Origin: Brassica napus
Lineage: Eukaryota; Streptophyta; Magnoliopsida; Brassicales; Brassicaceae
Assembly (NCBI RefSeq): GCF_020379485.1
Contig: NC_063446.1
Coordinates: 10,773,597-10,837,596 of the forward strand
Reading direction: 5' to 3'
DNA length: 64,000 bases
Shown here: piece after piece, positions 33,767 to 46,839 of the stretch
Layout: each line of letters opens with the position of its first letter
How positions within the stretch are numbered: the first letter of the stretch is position 1
Made by a program: the position numbers and the translations under genes
The notes under the pieces: generated by a model
Told to the model about the DNA's origin: nothing
Databases searched by the model: none
The model's input: only the letters and a program-made list of their open reading frames with translations

Positions 33767-36700
33767 CTAGTAAGAGTTTTGCCAGAGGTGCTGCTGCTGA
33801 GTTTGCTTTGAAGGTTGGCCTTGCGAGCCACCCTCCCTTGGGTTTTGCTGTTGGTGCTCCATTGACATTCCGGTCTGTGACTGATAGTAGTTTGGGTAGC
33901 CAAGCGATCCATATTGCTGTTGCGCTTCTTGCTGAGCTTGTCGAAGTTGCTGAGCTTGCTGTTGTGCTTGAAGGCTGTAGTACGCATTGCTCTGGACACC
34001 AGACATTGTTTGAGAACCAGGTCCATGAACCCATAGAGGCGAGTTATCATTCTGAGATTAAAAAAAAAAATCAGGTAAAAACAAAGATCTTTACATGCAA
34101 GTGTCGAGATGAGAAATACCTGCTGTTGTTGTTGCTGCTGAAGTGACAATAGATGGTTGTTCTGTTTGTATTGTAGACTCATGATGTCTTCATAACTGAG
34201 TGTTGCCCCAGTAGGAGCTGCCTGTTGTTGTTGTTGTTGTTGGTTAAGAGGGAAGTTTCCGGGTCCAACATTGTTTGAATTCCCAAACCCATACGCGGAG
34301 GAGATAGGGGCAGAAGTTACTGACTGAGGCAAATTACTGGCTGAGACGTTGTTTTTGTACTGCGGAAGCAAAGCGGCCAGTGACGGGTGGTATGGGCTAT
34401 TACCAGCAAATGGCATGTATGGGTAGCTCTGAGGCATCAAAGGATAACTCATCATGTTGGCAAAGTGAGTTAGAGGCACAGTATGCTGAGAGTATGGATG
34501 CATTGGTAGCTGTTGAGTAGCAATATTGGCACCGGGTAAGTTCTGCTGGCTTGGCTGCGTTGTTTGAATACCACCACCATCTCTGAGCGCCTACGTGTAA
34601 GAAAATATAACCAAAACACTTTAAATCAAACAGTTTGATGGACTAACCATTCATTGTTCTACTACTAATACATTGCAACATGAAAGACAGAGATATGCTA
34701 TTTGATTAAAAGAAGCGTTTCAGTCTACAGACAAGGGGATCACCTCTGGCATAGAAATGCTTTGGCCACCTTGTGAGGAATCGTTGCTTCTTGATGGCAT
34801 GGACTGTGCCCCTGGGAAAGTCGTGTACTGAAGCTCAAGCTCCCTCGCACTTTGTGCATTCTGTCCCAATAGAGTGTTTGGAACAGAGTTTGAATACCCT
34901 TGCTGAAACCAATGATGTCAACCAAGATTTTATAAGGATATGATTAGTATCATACAAAACCATCTTTAAAATATAAAAGGACGTTCTCTTAAAAGCTATA
35001 ATCCACAACCATAAGCTGAGAAACCTTTGGGAACTTGGTCATAATATATGTAGCTTACCATCACATTTGTTAAAGAGGTAAGATTCTGCATCTGATTATG
35101 CATGCTCGTCTGTGAAGCATCAAACGCAGTATTCATCTGCTGCTTGGCGTTTTCATATGCATACTCTTGATCGGATTGAGCAACGGTGTACTGGTTCTCC
35201 TGATGAACGGTTTCAGGATTTTCTGGCAACAAATCCTCCCCCTGAGATTCTGAAGAATCATTGTAATTTTCTGCAGTAGACGCATGGACCCTGTTTCCAT
35301 TGGACATGCTTCCTAAATGTTCATCTCCATAGAACTCGGTATTTCTGTTCACAAGACGATCAAAATTAATGGTTAATACAAAGGAAAAGAGGGCAGAAAC
35401 TAATTAGAAAAGGAAAATCAGTAATAAGGGCATGCCTAGCATCAGAATGTTCAATCTGTGGAGCTATATCAGATGCCTCTTCTAAATTATTGTTCAAAGG
35501 TCTTGATCCGAAGCTTCCAAAGCTTAATTGTGAGCATTCTTCTGTATAGACTAGCAGATGATCTGGAATTAAGACAGCAGGTCTATCCTCATCATGGGAG
35601 GAGTGTTTATCATGGTTCTCTATGCTTAATTCTTGAAGGTTGGCAGCAACAGACGAAACATTATCTTGATCTGTATCAGAATATACACGCTGAAAAGGTT
35701 TAGCATAAACCAAATACAGGAGAAGCCTAATTAGTCTACCTGAATTTCAAATTTGAAACCAAAAGACTAGACAAGATGTTCTCGTTCCCCACACTAACTA
35801 ATATGATCAAGTTACAGAGACACATGGTTATTCATGGCATAATAGCAGCATCAATGAGGTGTGACCTTTCATTACAAATAACATTCAATCAAGCATCTGA
35901 CAAATTATGTGCCACTATGATCAAAACAGTGTCGAACCAAGGTCTTATCTAGACATGCTGTTGGAAACACTTATTCATACCTTTCTGGTGCTCAACAGGA
36001 TGGTTCTGAGTTGTTTCGTGTCTGTATGTATTATCATCAAACTCAGATGACACTCCAGATTCATCTTCTGGAACAACTCCATCAGCGACAGTGTCAGCCT
36101 GCACCTGATCTCTTCCATGATTTCCAAAGGGACCATTATCTGCTAACTGTGTATCTTCCCATTGGCCCTTCAGTTGATGATCTCCTCTACTGGACTGATA
36201 ATCTGCTGGACCGCTGCATGTCTCTGACTCAGTTGGTGCCACTGATACAGAAGCAGTGCCAGGAGCCATTGGCTTCTCAATCGAAGGCCATTGATCTTTT
36301 ACAGGTACATGTTGATTTGCAGCACTTTCATGCTCGTGATTTTTCTGAGAGTTGGTTTTCTTGCTATGGGGTCTACCCCCCATTTTCACAATGTCAGCCA
36401 TAGACATCTGACCCGCAGCTCCAAACCATGGAGTTTGCTGTACAGAAACAGGCTGTGATGATGATATACCCGAGCTAACAGTTGGCGTTTTACTGTCCAC
36501 AGCAACGGAATCACTGCAAAACATGTACAGTATACATTAGCGACCTGCGACTCAAATGTAGAGATGAACAAAAAGTATAATTCTCGAAGATGCAGATGCA
36601 CAGCAGACAAAAGTAATTCGAAAGAAAATAAAATAGAAGCAAAGTAGTCACTAATCATAATTAGAGTCATTGTTTAAAAGAAAGAGAACACATGACAGTA

Positions 36701-38103
36701 TAAAAATACAATAGAGCCGTGGAAGATCAGCTAATGGACTACACTGAATGTCATTTTTGTGTGACATTCATATGGTGTTTCCTTCTCTTGGTTTAATAGC
36801 ATATGAAAAGATCATATGTTCTTCATTTGCGACATGTCATGGTTCCCTACCCTTAGAGAAGGTTTTGTTTTTTCATACAAGAAAGATGAAGTGGGCGAAC
36901 CTGTGTGGTATCTGACGGTGGCTGGATACTCCAGACGTAGAAGAAAAAGAACCTGCATAAGTCTGCTTCTCGCTCTCTCTCTTGTTTGTAGTTTTTCCTT
37001 GAAGCCTTCCCGACTCTGAAAAAATATTTAAAAAAATGTGAAGAAGGATTCAGGGGATTCAAGTTATGAAAGTTTTCCTATCGAGTATCTAAATCCAAAA
37101 AGAAATGTACATACCACTAGAGCCGAAAGAGGTAGCTCCACTTCTTCCAGCATAACGATCAGAACCACCTCTACTCCCACGGTTGTAAGTGTTGCTATAG
37201 CCTCGTGGCCGAGAATCCGGTATATCCCTATTCTGAACAGCAAGCAAACTATATAAACTTTCCAACAGTACAACAAAATGAAACAAAAACAACATCCAAG
37301 ACCAAGTAGCATATGAGAACAGTAAATAAATACAGGTGTCTGAAGTCACTTTTTCAAAAAAAAATCAGTGAGATAAACATCAACCACATGGTTTGAGCAT
37401 TACACTTGAAAACAAAGGTGCTGGTTGGTTCACTAAGTATCTGATTGAAACACAACCATAGAAAAATATAAAATCTTACCTCTTTCTTCTTTTCTTTTTT
37501 GCTCTTAACCTCATGAAAAGGATCTGGATATTGAAAGAACATGAATCAGTATCAACTATCATGATCAGATATTAGCTACATCTAAAAGTAAGCACATAGT
37601 ACAAAGCGTACACAAAGTTTGCTGAATGCAAAATGGCATATGAGCTGGCCAAATGCTGAAAAGTCAAAATCTTTGAATACCTAATCAAGAATCAGTATCA
37701 GAGCTCCAAAGGGGTACACAAAGTCTATTGAAGACAAAATGGTATATGAGCTGCTCAACGAGAAGGTTAAAATGCTGAAAAGTCGAAACTTTTGAATACA
37801 CAATCTAGAACCCCTAATCAATACAAACTCTCAGTGACAGCATCTTCATAGAATAGGTGTAAAGCGTAATCATCTACGCATTCACTTCCTGAAATGAGAG
37901 AAAAGGATTAAGAAGAGAAGAAGGGAGGAACCTTGGGAGAGGAGGCGATTGACGGCTTCGTTAGGATCCATGTTACAGTCTTTGAGCACGGCGTAGATCT
38001 CTGCCTCAGGGCAGCAGTTCACAATCTCTTTCAAACTCTGTACCATCTTCCTCGACCCTGACGGGATATCTGAAACCCCGTTATAGCTTTTCTTGCCGCT
38101 CAT
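33767..38103 (-). CDS. GBF-interacting protein 1-like (GIP1_N/DUF1296) protein
   Basis: Ten exons, read leftwards: 38103-37932, 37523-37480, 37232-37115, 37015-36901, 36513-35981, 35670-35436, 35344-35059, 34902-34744, 34590-34120, 34051-33767; 2418 nt, 805 residues. The start is the ATG at 38103; an upstream in-frame ATG reads only the CT repeat. Residues 9-72 form the GIP1_N domain, a UBA-like fold (SRKMVQSLKEIVNCCPEAEI, then CNMDPNEAVNRLLSQDPFHEV). The rest is low-complexity: an RGG-like stretch (RGSRGGSDRYAGRSG), acidic Ser-rich parts, and a Gln-rich C-terminus with polyglutamine runs. Family members include GIP1, which enhances bZIP (GBF) DNA binding and has chaperone-like activity. Intron 6 appears to start GC. 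The role of this copy is inferred from the family only. Confidence 0.88.
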
Positions 38104-38113
38104 CTTCTCCGTC

Positions 38114-38118
<5 letters not shown>

Positions 38119-38147
<29 letters not shown>
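38119..38147. repeat. (CT)n microsatellite in the 5' UTR of the GIP1-like gene
   Basis: About 14 CT units just upstream of the minus-strand start codon. A second, shorter CT run is at about 38251-38270. Such tracts are common in plant 5' UTRs. Confidence 0.9.
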
Positions 38148-38150
<3 letters not shown>

Positions 38151-38535
38151 CGTAATCAGATCTGAACAAAACAACGTCGCGAAATGAAGAAGCGAAAGAG
38201 AGAAGGTTTAACCAGCGAGAGCAAGTTTCTACCCTCTGACCAAAGGAAACCCTCTCTCTCTCTCTCTCTCCTCGTACGGTTTTTTTTTATTTTATTTTTG
38301 TTTTGTTTTACTCGACTCGACGACCATCATTATTGGAGTTTATTCACTCTTTTTATTACTGCTGTGTTCTGTCATCATCATATGTTTGATGTTCGGTTTA
38401 AATAGCTTTGGTTTTTTTCCTTCTGAACAACAAATAGCTTTGGTTATATTTCGGTTCAGTTTTTAGGTTTTAATTGACTTTTATATATGTTTGGGTTGGT
38501 TCAATTATTATACATGACCTCGGTCACAAACATCC

Positions 38536-39632
38536 GGTTTGCAACGGTAAAAGCAGTTCAAGCGGTGCAGATCAAACGAAATAAGTGCAGATCAAGCGGA
38601 TCATGCAGGAGAGATGCAGATAAAGCAGAACAAATAACTTTATAAGTTATGAATGACAAAAGCAGTTCAAAAAAAGTAGATCTCCCGCATATGCAGTTCT
38701 CCCGCACTAAAATCACCATTCACCATTTTATGTTTTTAAAAGCAGTTCAAACGGGAGATCTGCACTTCAATATTTTTGTATTTTTATGGAAAAAACACCC
38801 GCTAACATTTGGTGGTATTGATCTGTTTTTTCTCTTTTTTGGCCAATAAATAATTTTGTTACAAATACTTAATTTAAAATATATTTATCTGGTTTTATAA
38901 ATAATGTACGATGATTATCTCAAACTATATAGCTCACATTAATACTACTTTTGTCATTTTAAAATTATAAGCATGACGTTCAATCGCCGATAAAACACAA
39001 CATTTTCTAAGGAATGAGATATAAATCTTCCTACATAAATGTCGGCACAATAAGTAGTTAATAATTTTTTTATGTTTTAAAATGGTTAATATATAGGTAA
39101 ATGATTGAAATTTTGTAAATATATTGAGAGAAGACAATTTTAAATGGATTCTTAACCGAGAACGAGTATATATTGAGTTGTACGATCAACTAATTTTCAT
39201 AACCAATTATCGTTTTAAAGATCATACACCCACTAGCAGAAAGTTTCGCGGTGATAAGTTCAACCAAGAGTTTAATATTAGCGTAACCTACCGGTTCTCC
39301 AAAGAAAAACTTAATCAACCAGAATGAAAATATAAGAAGTACAAGTATCTTACGAAAAATTCTACAAGCATTTCGGTCGATTCTACAACATTTGAGATAT
39401 TTGTTTTGATATTTTGATGTAGTTTTTATTGTTTTAATATATAATTTGTAATTTTAAACTGCTTTTGTCATTCATAATTTATAACAAATTATTTTATCTG
39501 CTTGATCTGCATTTATCCTGCATTATCCACTTGTTCTGCACTTATTCTGTTTGATCTGCACTTATTCCGCTTGATCTGCATGATCTGTTTGATCTGCAAC
39601 GCTTGAACTGCTTTTACCATTCAGAGCCTAAG
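38536..39632. mobile_element. non-autonomous DNA element with ~130-bp inverted ends
   Basis: The left end (GGTAAAAGCAGTTCAAGCGG, from about 38548) returns inverted at the right end (CGCTTGAACTGCTTTTACC, to about 39624). The similarity extends about 130 bp inward and both arms share the words GCAGATCAAGCGG and TTATGAATGACAAAAGCAGT. The outermost bases resemble AGGCTCTGAATGG, an end also seen at 58147 and 60935. I find no clear target duplication, so the superfamily (hAT- or Mutator-like) is open. The interior has no significant ORF. Confidence 0.7.
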
Positions 39633-41547
39633 AGTATTTATTTTTGTTGTCTAGAACTTTTTTTGATCGAAGTATAGAACTAGTACAGTCGCCACTGGTT
39701 TTATTTATAGTGGGATGAATTAATATTTTGGGAATTAATTTATTTTACTAAAAAGTTTCTATTGGCTGAACAAATGGTAGAATTGTTGAACTGCATCAAA
39801 AGTGTGGAAGGTAAAAATAAAGGCAGGTCGTCTGCTTTCACACATATAAAGACAAAACAAATTATCTTTAGCAGGTCTCTTGCATTTTTTTCTTAGAAAC
39901 ATAAAAAATTGTGATTGGTGTTTGCAGTACACAAATGCAGGACATCTGCCACTATGCAGGACATCTGCCAATGATCTGTGCTTCCATTCATACTCTTAAT
40001 TGATACAACAGGTTGGGAGAAAAAAAGAAAAGGGAGATTTATTGAATTACCAACCTGTACTAAAGACTTGTCCTTCGATTGACAGTTGAGACAAAATCAC
40101 ATAATAGAGTCTAAGAATGGACGAAAATGTTTTTCACCATCTGACACACTCATCACAAAGTATACTGAAACAAATTATTTTTCTCTTTTCTTTCCCTTGC
40201 GTTCTCTCTCTCTCTCTTTTGACTCACACTTTTTTTACACTCTCTTTTTTTCCTTTCTTTTTTTTTCTTTCTTCTTATAATCACTTTTCTCTTACTTCTC
40301 TTCCTTCTCTTCCCTTCCCTTCAACACTCTATTTCTTCTACATACATGAATCCTCTACATAAACTCGTTATTTTTATTTCTTTCGTATATCATTAGGTCC
40401 ACAAACTCATAAACCATGTATCAACTCGTTTCTCATCTAATAAACCAAACATCATATCATGTACAAGCTAACAACCCATTAATCAAACAATTTTATCAGC
40501 TAACCAATAGGTTTTTACGTGGATATTCACTTATATCCAATTAAGTGTTTTCTACGATAAACAAATCAATACATAATAACAGTTTTTATAATTCAGTATT
40601 AGCTATCAATCTAAAATATTAGTTATCATGTAATAGATAAGTTAGTAGCTAAAATTTTAGTTAACGAATAAATACACATGTATCAGACAATAATAGTTTT
40701 TACAGATTGTTAACAATTGATGTATCATTTAAAAAAATATAGTAGATGTTAACGTAGGTATTAGTTGTAACTTCTAATGTAACAAATATAATAAACATAC
40801 ATATTAACGTAGATATAATATCTTGTCTCAGACAGTAATCGTTATTAGTTGTTAATTCTAATATTATCTTCCATTAGAACATAAATCTATTTGGATGTAG
40901 TGATTTGTTACAGGTTATCTAAAAATTTATCACGTTAAAATTTAATATACATGTCTAACAATTTTAATGACGATGATTTTACTATTATATATATAATTTA
41001 TTTGATATCAAACTTAAAAAAACCTCAAATAACTAAGTTGGTTCACTAGCTAATGTTACGACCTTATGAGTTTATTATTTTGGATTTTGGTTATAATCCG
41101 AACCGAACCGAAATCCGAATTAGGATCCGAAGATATCTGAAATTAGTTAAATATGTTAATGTTTATATATATATTAAGGTGATTTAGATATTTTAGAGTA
41201 TTCAAAATATTTTTGTAGTTTGTTTTATTTGTTATTTTGAATACTTTTTAGTTAATTTAGATAGTTTAACTATTTTTTAATTAGATTTGTAAATAATTTA
41301 CATATTTTGAAATTTTTTTGGTCAATTTTCGAAGTTTTTAAAAATATATTTTTGTACGATTTTAAACATTAGTTAAATCCGATCCGAACCGAACCCGGCA
41401 AAAACCGAACCGAACCCGATCCGATAATTAATAAAAACCGAATGGTACTTATAAGTATAACACCGAAAATCCAAAAATCTGAATCACCTGGACCGAAACC
41501 GAATGGACCACCACACGTCCAGGCCTAGACGTGAATTACAATAAACA
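39633..41547. other. repeat-rich spacer
   Basis: It holds a CT-rich stretch (40195-40345), long A/T-rich sequence, and a block of CCGAACCGAA-type words (41095-41120 and 41380-41480) common in Brassicaceae repeats. No gene is supported. Confidence 0.5.
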
Positions 41548-41625
41548 TGGGCCTCATCAGCATCAAGCAGACAATTCGACAAAGGCCCATAACGACGCCA
41601 CTTTGTGCTTCAATGTGAAACCCTA
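41548..41625 (+). promoter_or_regulatory. snoRNA-gene type promoter: site II and telo-box
   Basis: TGGGCC at 41548-41553, its reverse GGCCCA at 41584-41589, and the telo-box AAACCCTA at 41618-41625. This combination is typical of plant ribosomal-protein and snoRNA gene promoters. It lies about 200 bp upstream of the box C/D RNA. Confidence 0.65.
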
Positions 41626-41818
41626 GACTCGAGTACTTCTGTCTGAACTAACGGCTAGACTCATCTTCATAACCCAATCACTTGTGTCGTCTATACAATT
41701 TTCGTTGTTCGCTTTATTTCACCTCTAGATTCAAGACTTTTCTCTAGTTCTGTCTATGTGTTCTTCTTGATTGTCATTGTATCCTTTTGATACGTTTTTG
41801 TGTTTCTTGCTGGTCAAG

Positions 41819-41907
41819 GAAAGTGATGATATGTAATTGTCGCCCCAGTCTTATTTGCATTCATTACTATGTATGCAATATGGTGATTGACTTCAGTATC
41901 TGATTTC
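41819..41907 (+). ncRNA. box C/D small nucleolar RNA
   Basis: Box C GTGATGA is at 41823-41829 and box D CTGA at 41900-41903, closed by a terminal stem GAAA/TTTC (41819-41822 with 41904-41907). An inner stem TTGCAT/ATGCAA (41854-41859 with 41874-41879) brings a box D'-like CTTA (41850-41853) beside a box C'-like GTGATTG (41883-41889). The guide CGCCCCAGT (41841-41849) lies directly upstream of D' and is complementary to ACUGGGGCG, the conserved P-loop of large-subunit rRNA. By the plus-five rule it would direct 2'-O-methylation of the second G, corresponding to E. coli Gm2251 from memory. A site II/telo-box promoter precedes it. Confidence 0.72.
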
Positions 41908-42632
41908 ATCAACAGCTTCCAACGATGTCTTCTTTGTTGTTTGGTTTCATAGTCTCATCCTTAAAACACACACACAAGAGAAGAGGAACGAGGATAAATA
42001 TCCAACGTCTATTAAATCTGAAGAACAGTGTTGAATCAATGACATGCACTACCATCTGACCTCTTCCTTTTGCCAAACTTACTTTAGTAAAAGTGACCAA
42101 ATCTCGAATGTTTGGTTCTTGTGTTTAACCGATTGATCTGCTTATTCACACGTATAAAGAAGCAAGCACCTGTCTAGTCTCAAACGACCATGTGACTTTT
42201 GTTGGTTTAAAGAAGCACCAGTCTAGTATTCATGGGGCTTTTTAAAGATTGCAGGTAAGAGATAGATATCTCTAACACGAACTATGTTAATGAGCCAAGG
42301 CACTGGACTTATTTGGTATTGAGACTTAACTACGTGAATTTGAAATCATATACGCTATCTATAGCGACCGGTTTGTTGATCCATCTCCAAATTAACTTAG
42401 ATGTCCTAATAAAAGTGACATGAAATTTGTTTTAAAGCATTTGGTTACTACAGCATTAGTAGGCTATTGACTAATTAATGGAAGCCTTGAGGATTTTATT
42501 TTTTAGCTTAATGAGAACAGACTTTTATCATTAGATGTGATAGTTGAATAATTAGGTTACAAGAAGAAAAACTCTTCTTCCACGAGAGAAGTGGCTCGTT
42601 AATGGTTAAGGATGCTCGAAGTCTTAAATGAT
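41908..42632. other. spacer before the CACTA element
   Basis: Probably the tail of the snoRNA transcript, then spacer. I looked for a second snoRNA and found no convincing C/D pair. Confidence 0.4.
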
Positions 42633-43000
42633 CACTACAAGAAAACACGCCGAATTCCGACGGAGATTCCGACGGACCTCAATGTCGTCGGACGTTTGTG
42701 ACGGATTACTGACCAATTTCCGACGAAAACCAAAAATTTGAAGTCGTCGGAATTCCGTCGGCAATTTCCGACGGAATTCCGACGAAACATGGGTCGTCGG
42801 AATATACCGACGAACTTCCGACGACATTCCGATTAACAGTACAGTCGTCGGTATTCCGTCAGAATTTTCCGACGAATTTCCGACGAACCATGTGACCGTT
42901 GCCGACAAATATATATGACCGTTGTATAGCCGTTTGAGATTAGAAAATACCGACGGAATTCCGACGGAGTCGGAATTTCGTCGGAAAGTCGTCGGAGGAC
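42633..43000. repeat. 5' subterminal repeat array of the CACTA element
   Basis: Many direct and inverted copies of TTCCGACGA / TCGTCGGAA. In CACTA elements such words are bound by the TNPA protein. Confidence 0.88.
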
Positions 43001-43098
43001 CGTAAGCAATTTCCTATAAATACAGCCCCTCCTCGTTCAACTCATCCACACTTCATTCTCTCTTCATTCTCTTTAGTCATAACAATTCCGTGAAAATC

Positions 43099-46000
43099 AT
43101 GTCTTCAGAAGTTTATTATCGTTCGTGGATGGATAAACCTCATTTGGATCCGAACACCAATTTGCTTACGGAAGAATACGTTCAAGGGATTGGAGAATTC
43201 ATGAGGCTTTTTCAACAGCAACCGGATGCAAAAAGTGGTATGTTAAGATGTCTCTGCTCTACTTGCAATAATAATAAAGTTATAAAAGAATTTGATGTTT
43301 GGACTCATTTGTATATGAAAGGGTTTTCACGTAATTATAAAGTTTGGTACCTTCATGGGGAAACTGGTTATGAATATGGTAGTACTAGCGAACCTCAGCC
43401 TGTTAGTGAACTTCAGCCTGATATTAGGTTAGAAGAATCTAGAACGGATATAGATTATGGTGTAGGTACTGAGCAGATGGTACATGATCATTATAGAGGG
43501 GAAGAACCAAATCCCGAATCTTTGAGATTTTTTGACATGTTGGATGCTGGAAAACAACATTTGTATCAAAATTGTAGAGATGGTCATTCAGTCTTATCAT
43601 CTGCAACTAGATTAATGGGTATTAAGACAGACTATAATTTGGCTGAAGAATGTATGGATGCGATTACTGATTTTGTCAAAGGTATTCTACCTGAGGATAA
43701 CCTTGCATCGGGTTCATACTACGAGGTTCAGAAACTTGTTGCCGGTCTTCAACTATCGTACGAAGTGATAGATGTATGTATTGACAACTGCATGATCTAC
43801 TGGAGAGCGGATGAGACACGAAATGTATGCAAATTTTGTGGGAAACCTCGTTATCAGGAGACGAGGGGAAGAGTTCCGATCCCATTCAAAAGAATGTGGT
43901 ATTTGCCTTTGACGGAAAGATTGAAGAGGTTGTATCAGTGTGAGCGCACAGCAAAAGCAATGAGATGGCATGCAGAGCATTCCACAAATGGTGAGATTAG
44001 ACATCCTTCAGATGCGAAGGCTTGGAAACATTTCCAGTCAACATTTCCAGAATTTGCGGAAGAGATAAGAAATGTTTATCTTGGATTATCTACTGATGGT
44101 TTCAGCCCATTTGGAAAGCATGGAAGACATTATTCTCTATGGCCAGTTATTGTGACACCGTACAACTTACGGCCGAGCTTGTGCATGCGATGAGAGTTTT
44201 TGTTTCTCTCAATTCTCGTCCCCGGGCCAGATCATCCTAAAATATCACTAGATGTGTTTCTTCAACCACTGATATATGAGTTGCAACAACTATGGGCGCA
44301 TGGTTTTGAGACATACGATGTTTCGTGCAAAGAAAACTTTCAGATGCGGGCAGTACTTATGTGAACAATAAGTGACTTTCCAGCATATGGTATGTTATCT
44401 GGATGGACAACACATGGGAGGCTATCATGTCCATTTTGTCAAGATGACACAGATGCTTTCCAACTAAAGAACGGAAGGAAAACGTGTTGGTTTGACTGTC
44501 ACAGACGATTTCTACCACCTGATCATCCATACCGCAGGAGTAAGACTTCGTTTACGAAGAACAAGCAGGTGTTTGATGGTCCACCTGAGGAAGTTAGTGG
44601 GAAAGATTTGTTGAAGCATTTTAGGTATTTTGATGCAGAAAGGACGCCAGATGTAGGTGGACATGAAAACATTCGAGTCAGTGCGGTTGGAGAGCTACAT
44701 AACTGGCACAAAAAGAGTATTTTCTGGGATCTGCCATATTGGGAGAGTCATCTATTGCGGCATAATTTAGATGTCATGCATATTGAGAAGAACTTCTTCG
44801 ACAATCTGATGAACACAGTCCTTAACACCAAGGTAAAACGAAGGATAATTTGAAGTCAAGGTTGGATTTAGTCGATATCTGTGATCGTTCTGAACTTCAC
44901 GTTGATGAGAACGGTACGGCCCCTTTTCCCATTTATGGGCTGGATGGTGCTAGAAAAGAAGAGTTCTTTGATTGGATTACAGATAAAGTGAAATTTCCTG
45001 ACGGATATGCATCAAATTTGAGAAACTGCGTTGATAGAAGCGAAGGAAATTTTACTGGCTTGAAGAGTCATGATTGTCAAGTAATTATGCAGCGCCTCCT
45101 TCCGTTTGCTTTTTAAGCATTATTGCCACGTAATGTTCATGAAGCAATTGCAGGTATTTTATATTTTTACAATTTAATTTATTTTTATATTTAACAATTA
45201 TGCTTATAAAAACTTAATACTTACGAAAATTATGTATTTTATCTATGTAGGGAATAGTGTTTTCTTCCGCGACTTATGCAGCAGAGTAGTGACTGAATAG
45301 GGTATTAATAATTTGAAGACAAACGCACCAGTCAGCATGTGCAACCTTGAGAAGATATTTCCTCCATCATTCTTTGATGTAATGGAACATCTTGTTATTC
45401 ATCTCGCAAGAGAATTAGAACTTGGTGGTCCTGTGCAGTACAAATGAATGTATATTTTTGAGCGTTATATGCATCATTTGAAGAAGATGGTCAAAAATCA
45501 AAGCAGGGTGGAAGGATTTATAGTGGCACAGGTGATCAATGAAGAAACTGCAATCTTTGCTGAAAATTATTTTCCACCAGAAGTGCATACAAAACACCGA
45601 AGACCTGCCCAGCATGATGATAGAGGGGAGAGAACAACATATCATATTACTGTCCCAAGCATGTTCAAGGAAATAAGACGACTTAGTGGAAAATTCACGA
45701 AGCGGAGACTTACGGACACTGAGCACGCTCATTTGCATACATATTTGCTCACCAACTGTGAAGATGTTCTACAATATGAGAAGTAAAAATATTTATTCAT
45801 TTATTGTTAGATTAATATTCAATAAATTTATTTCATATTGATAATATTTTGTATATAGTGTATATATGGCGGAGTTGCGTATGACTCACAGGCATGCAAC
45901 AGAAGATGAGCTTTGACAACTTAGAGATAACGGATTGCTGCGTGGCTTCGTAGTTATGTGAGTCATATATCATATTATCCTATGCAAATGTTTAGTTTAA

Positions 46001-46791
46001 ATTTAATATAAACTAATTAACTTTTCAATCATATATGTTTTTAATTTATAGGTGAATGATGGTTTGGCCAGAGGTCTTGTGTTCGATGATTGGATACGCA
46101 AATTTGTGCAGGAACCATACTATGTGGTCAAATCATATCCTAAATTTTGTACGCGAGGATATGCATTCACAACAAAAGGTCATTCTAAGACAACATATGA
46201 TGCTGGTGTTTCATCTTCTTCCGGTGACGATGTCTACTACGGCAACATAAAAGAAATATTGGAAATTCAATTTCCTGGAATGGTTGGATTGCGTTGTGTA
46301 GTATTCTATTGTGATTGGTATGATACCACCCCAGATAGAGGAGTGAAGATTGATGCGTTTGGTGTTACATCAGTTCATTCGCGGCGGAAACTTCAATATT
46401 ATGATCCCTTCATTCTTGATTCGCAAGCTGATCAGGTATGTCAATCTATTCATAATTTTTTACCAATATAATTAATTAATGTTATATATTTTACTAATAC
46501 TTGTAAAATTGATATGTATAGGTGTGCTACATAAGTTACCCTTGGGTGACGTACATAGACGATCCATGGGTTACTGCAACGCAAATCAACCCAAGAGGAC
46601 GAGTGGATGGAACTTCTGATGATGATAAACCATTGCAACCAGAGTCTACCAGCAACGCCCAGGCAGTTGAAGATTTGGAAAATGTTCAACTTGTTGAGAA
46701 TTTGACTGTGTTTGGACATGATGTTGTTGTACATTCGGAGCCAGAAGCCGAGGTTGGGGAGTTTGATAAAGATTCAGAAGATTCTGATTAG
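43099..46791 (+). pseudogene. CACTA TNP2/TNPD-type transposase, degenerate
   Basis: The start is the ATG at 43099. The N-terminus has the transposase-associated zinc-binding domain (residues about 10-85, LRCLCSTCNNN). The TNP2 domain follows (HYSLWPVIVTPYNL; PFCQDDTDAFQLKNGRKTCWFDCHRRFLP), then DUF4218 (VMEHLVIHLARELELGGPVQY) and DUF4216 (VVFYCDWYDTT; YYDPFILDSQADQV), and an acidic tail ending at 46791. Breaks: a frameshift closing the first ORF at 44193, a stop at 44362-44364, more stops near 45114, 45298 and 45445, with introns between the later pieces. It would have cut the CACTA ends; this copy cannot. Confidence 0.9.
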
Positions 46792-46839
46792 TTTTTTTTT
46801 TTTTTTTTTTTTTATTGGTCCGTCTGAAATTCCTCCCAA

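Noticed and set aside
33751..34146. Plus-strand ORF opposite the GIP1-like gene
   Set aside because: It is antisense to the Gln-rich last exons, where CAG/CAA repeats leave the opposite strand open.
40117..40362. ORF rich in Ser, Phe and Leu
   Set aside because: It reads a CT-rich tract with no domain.
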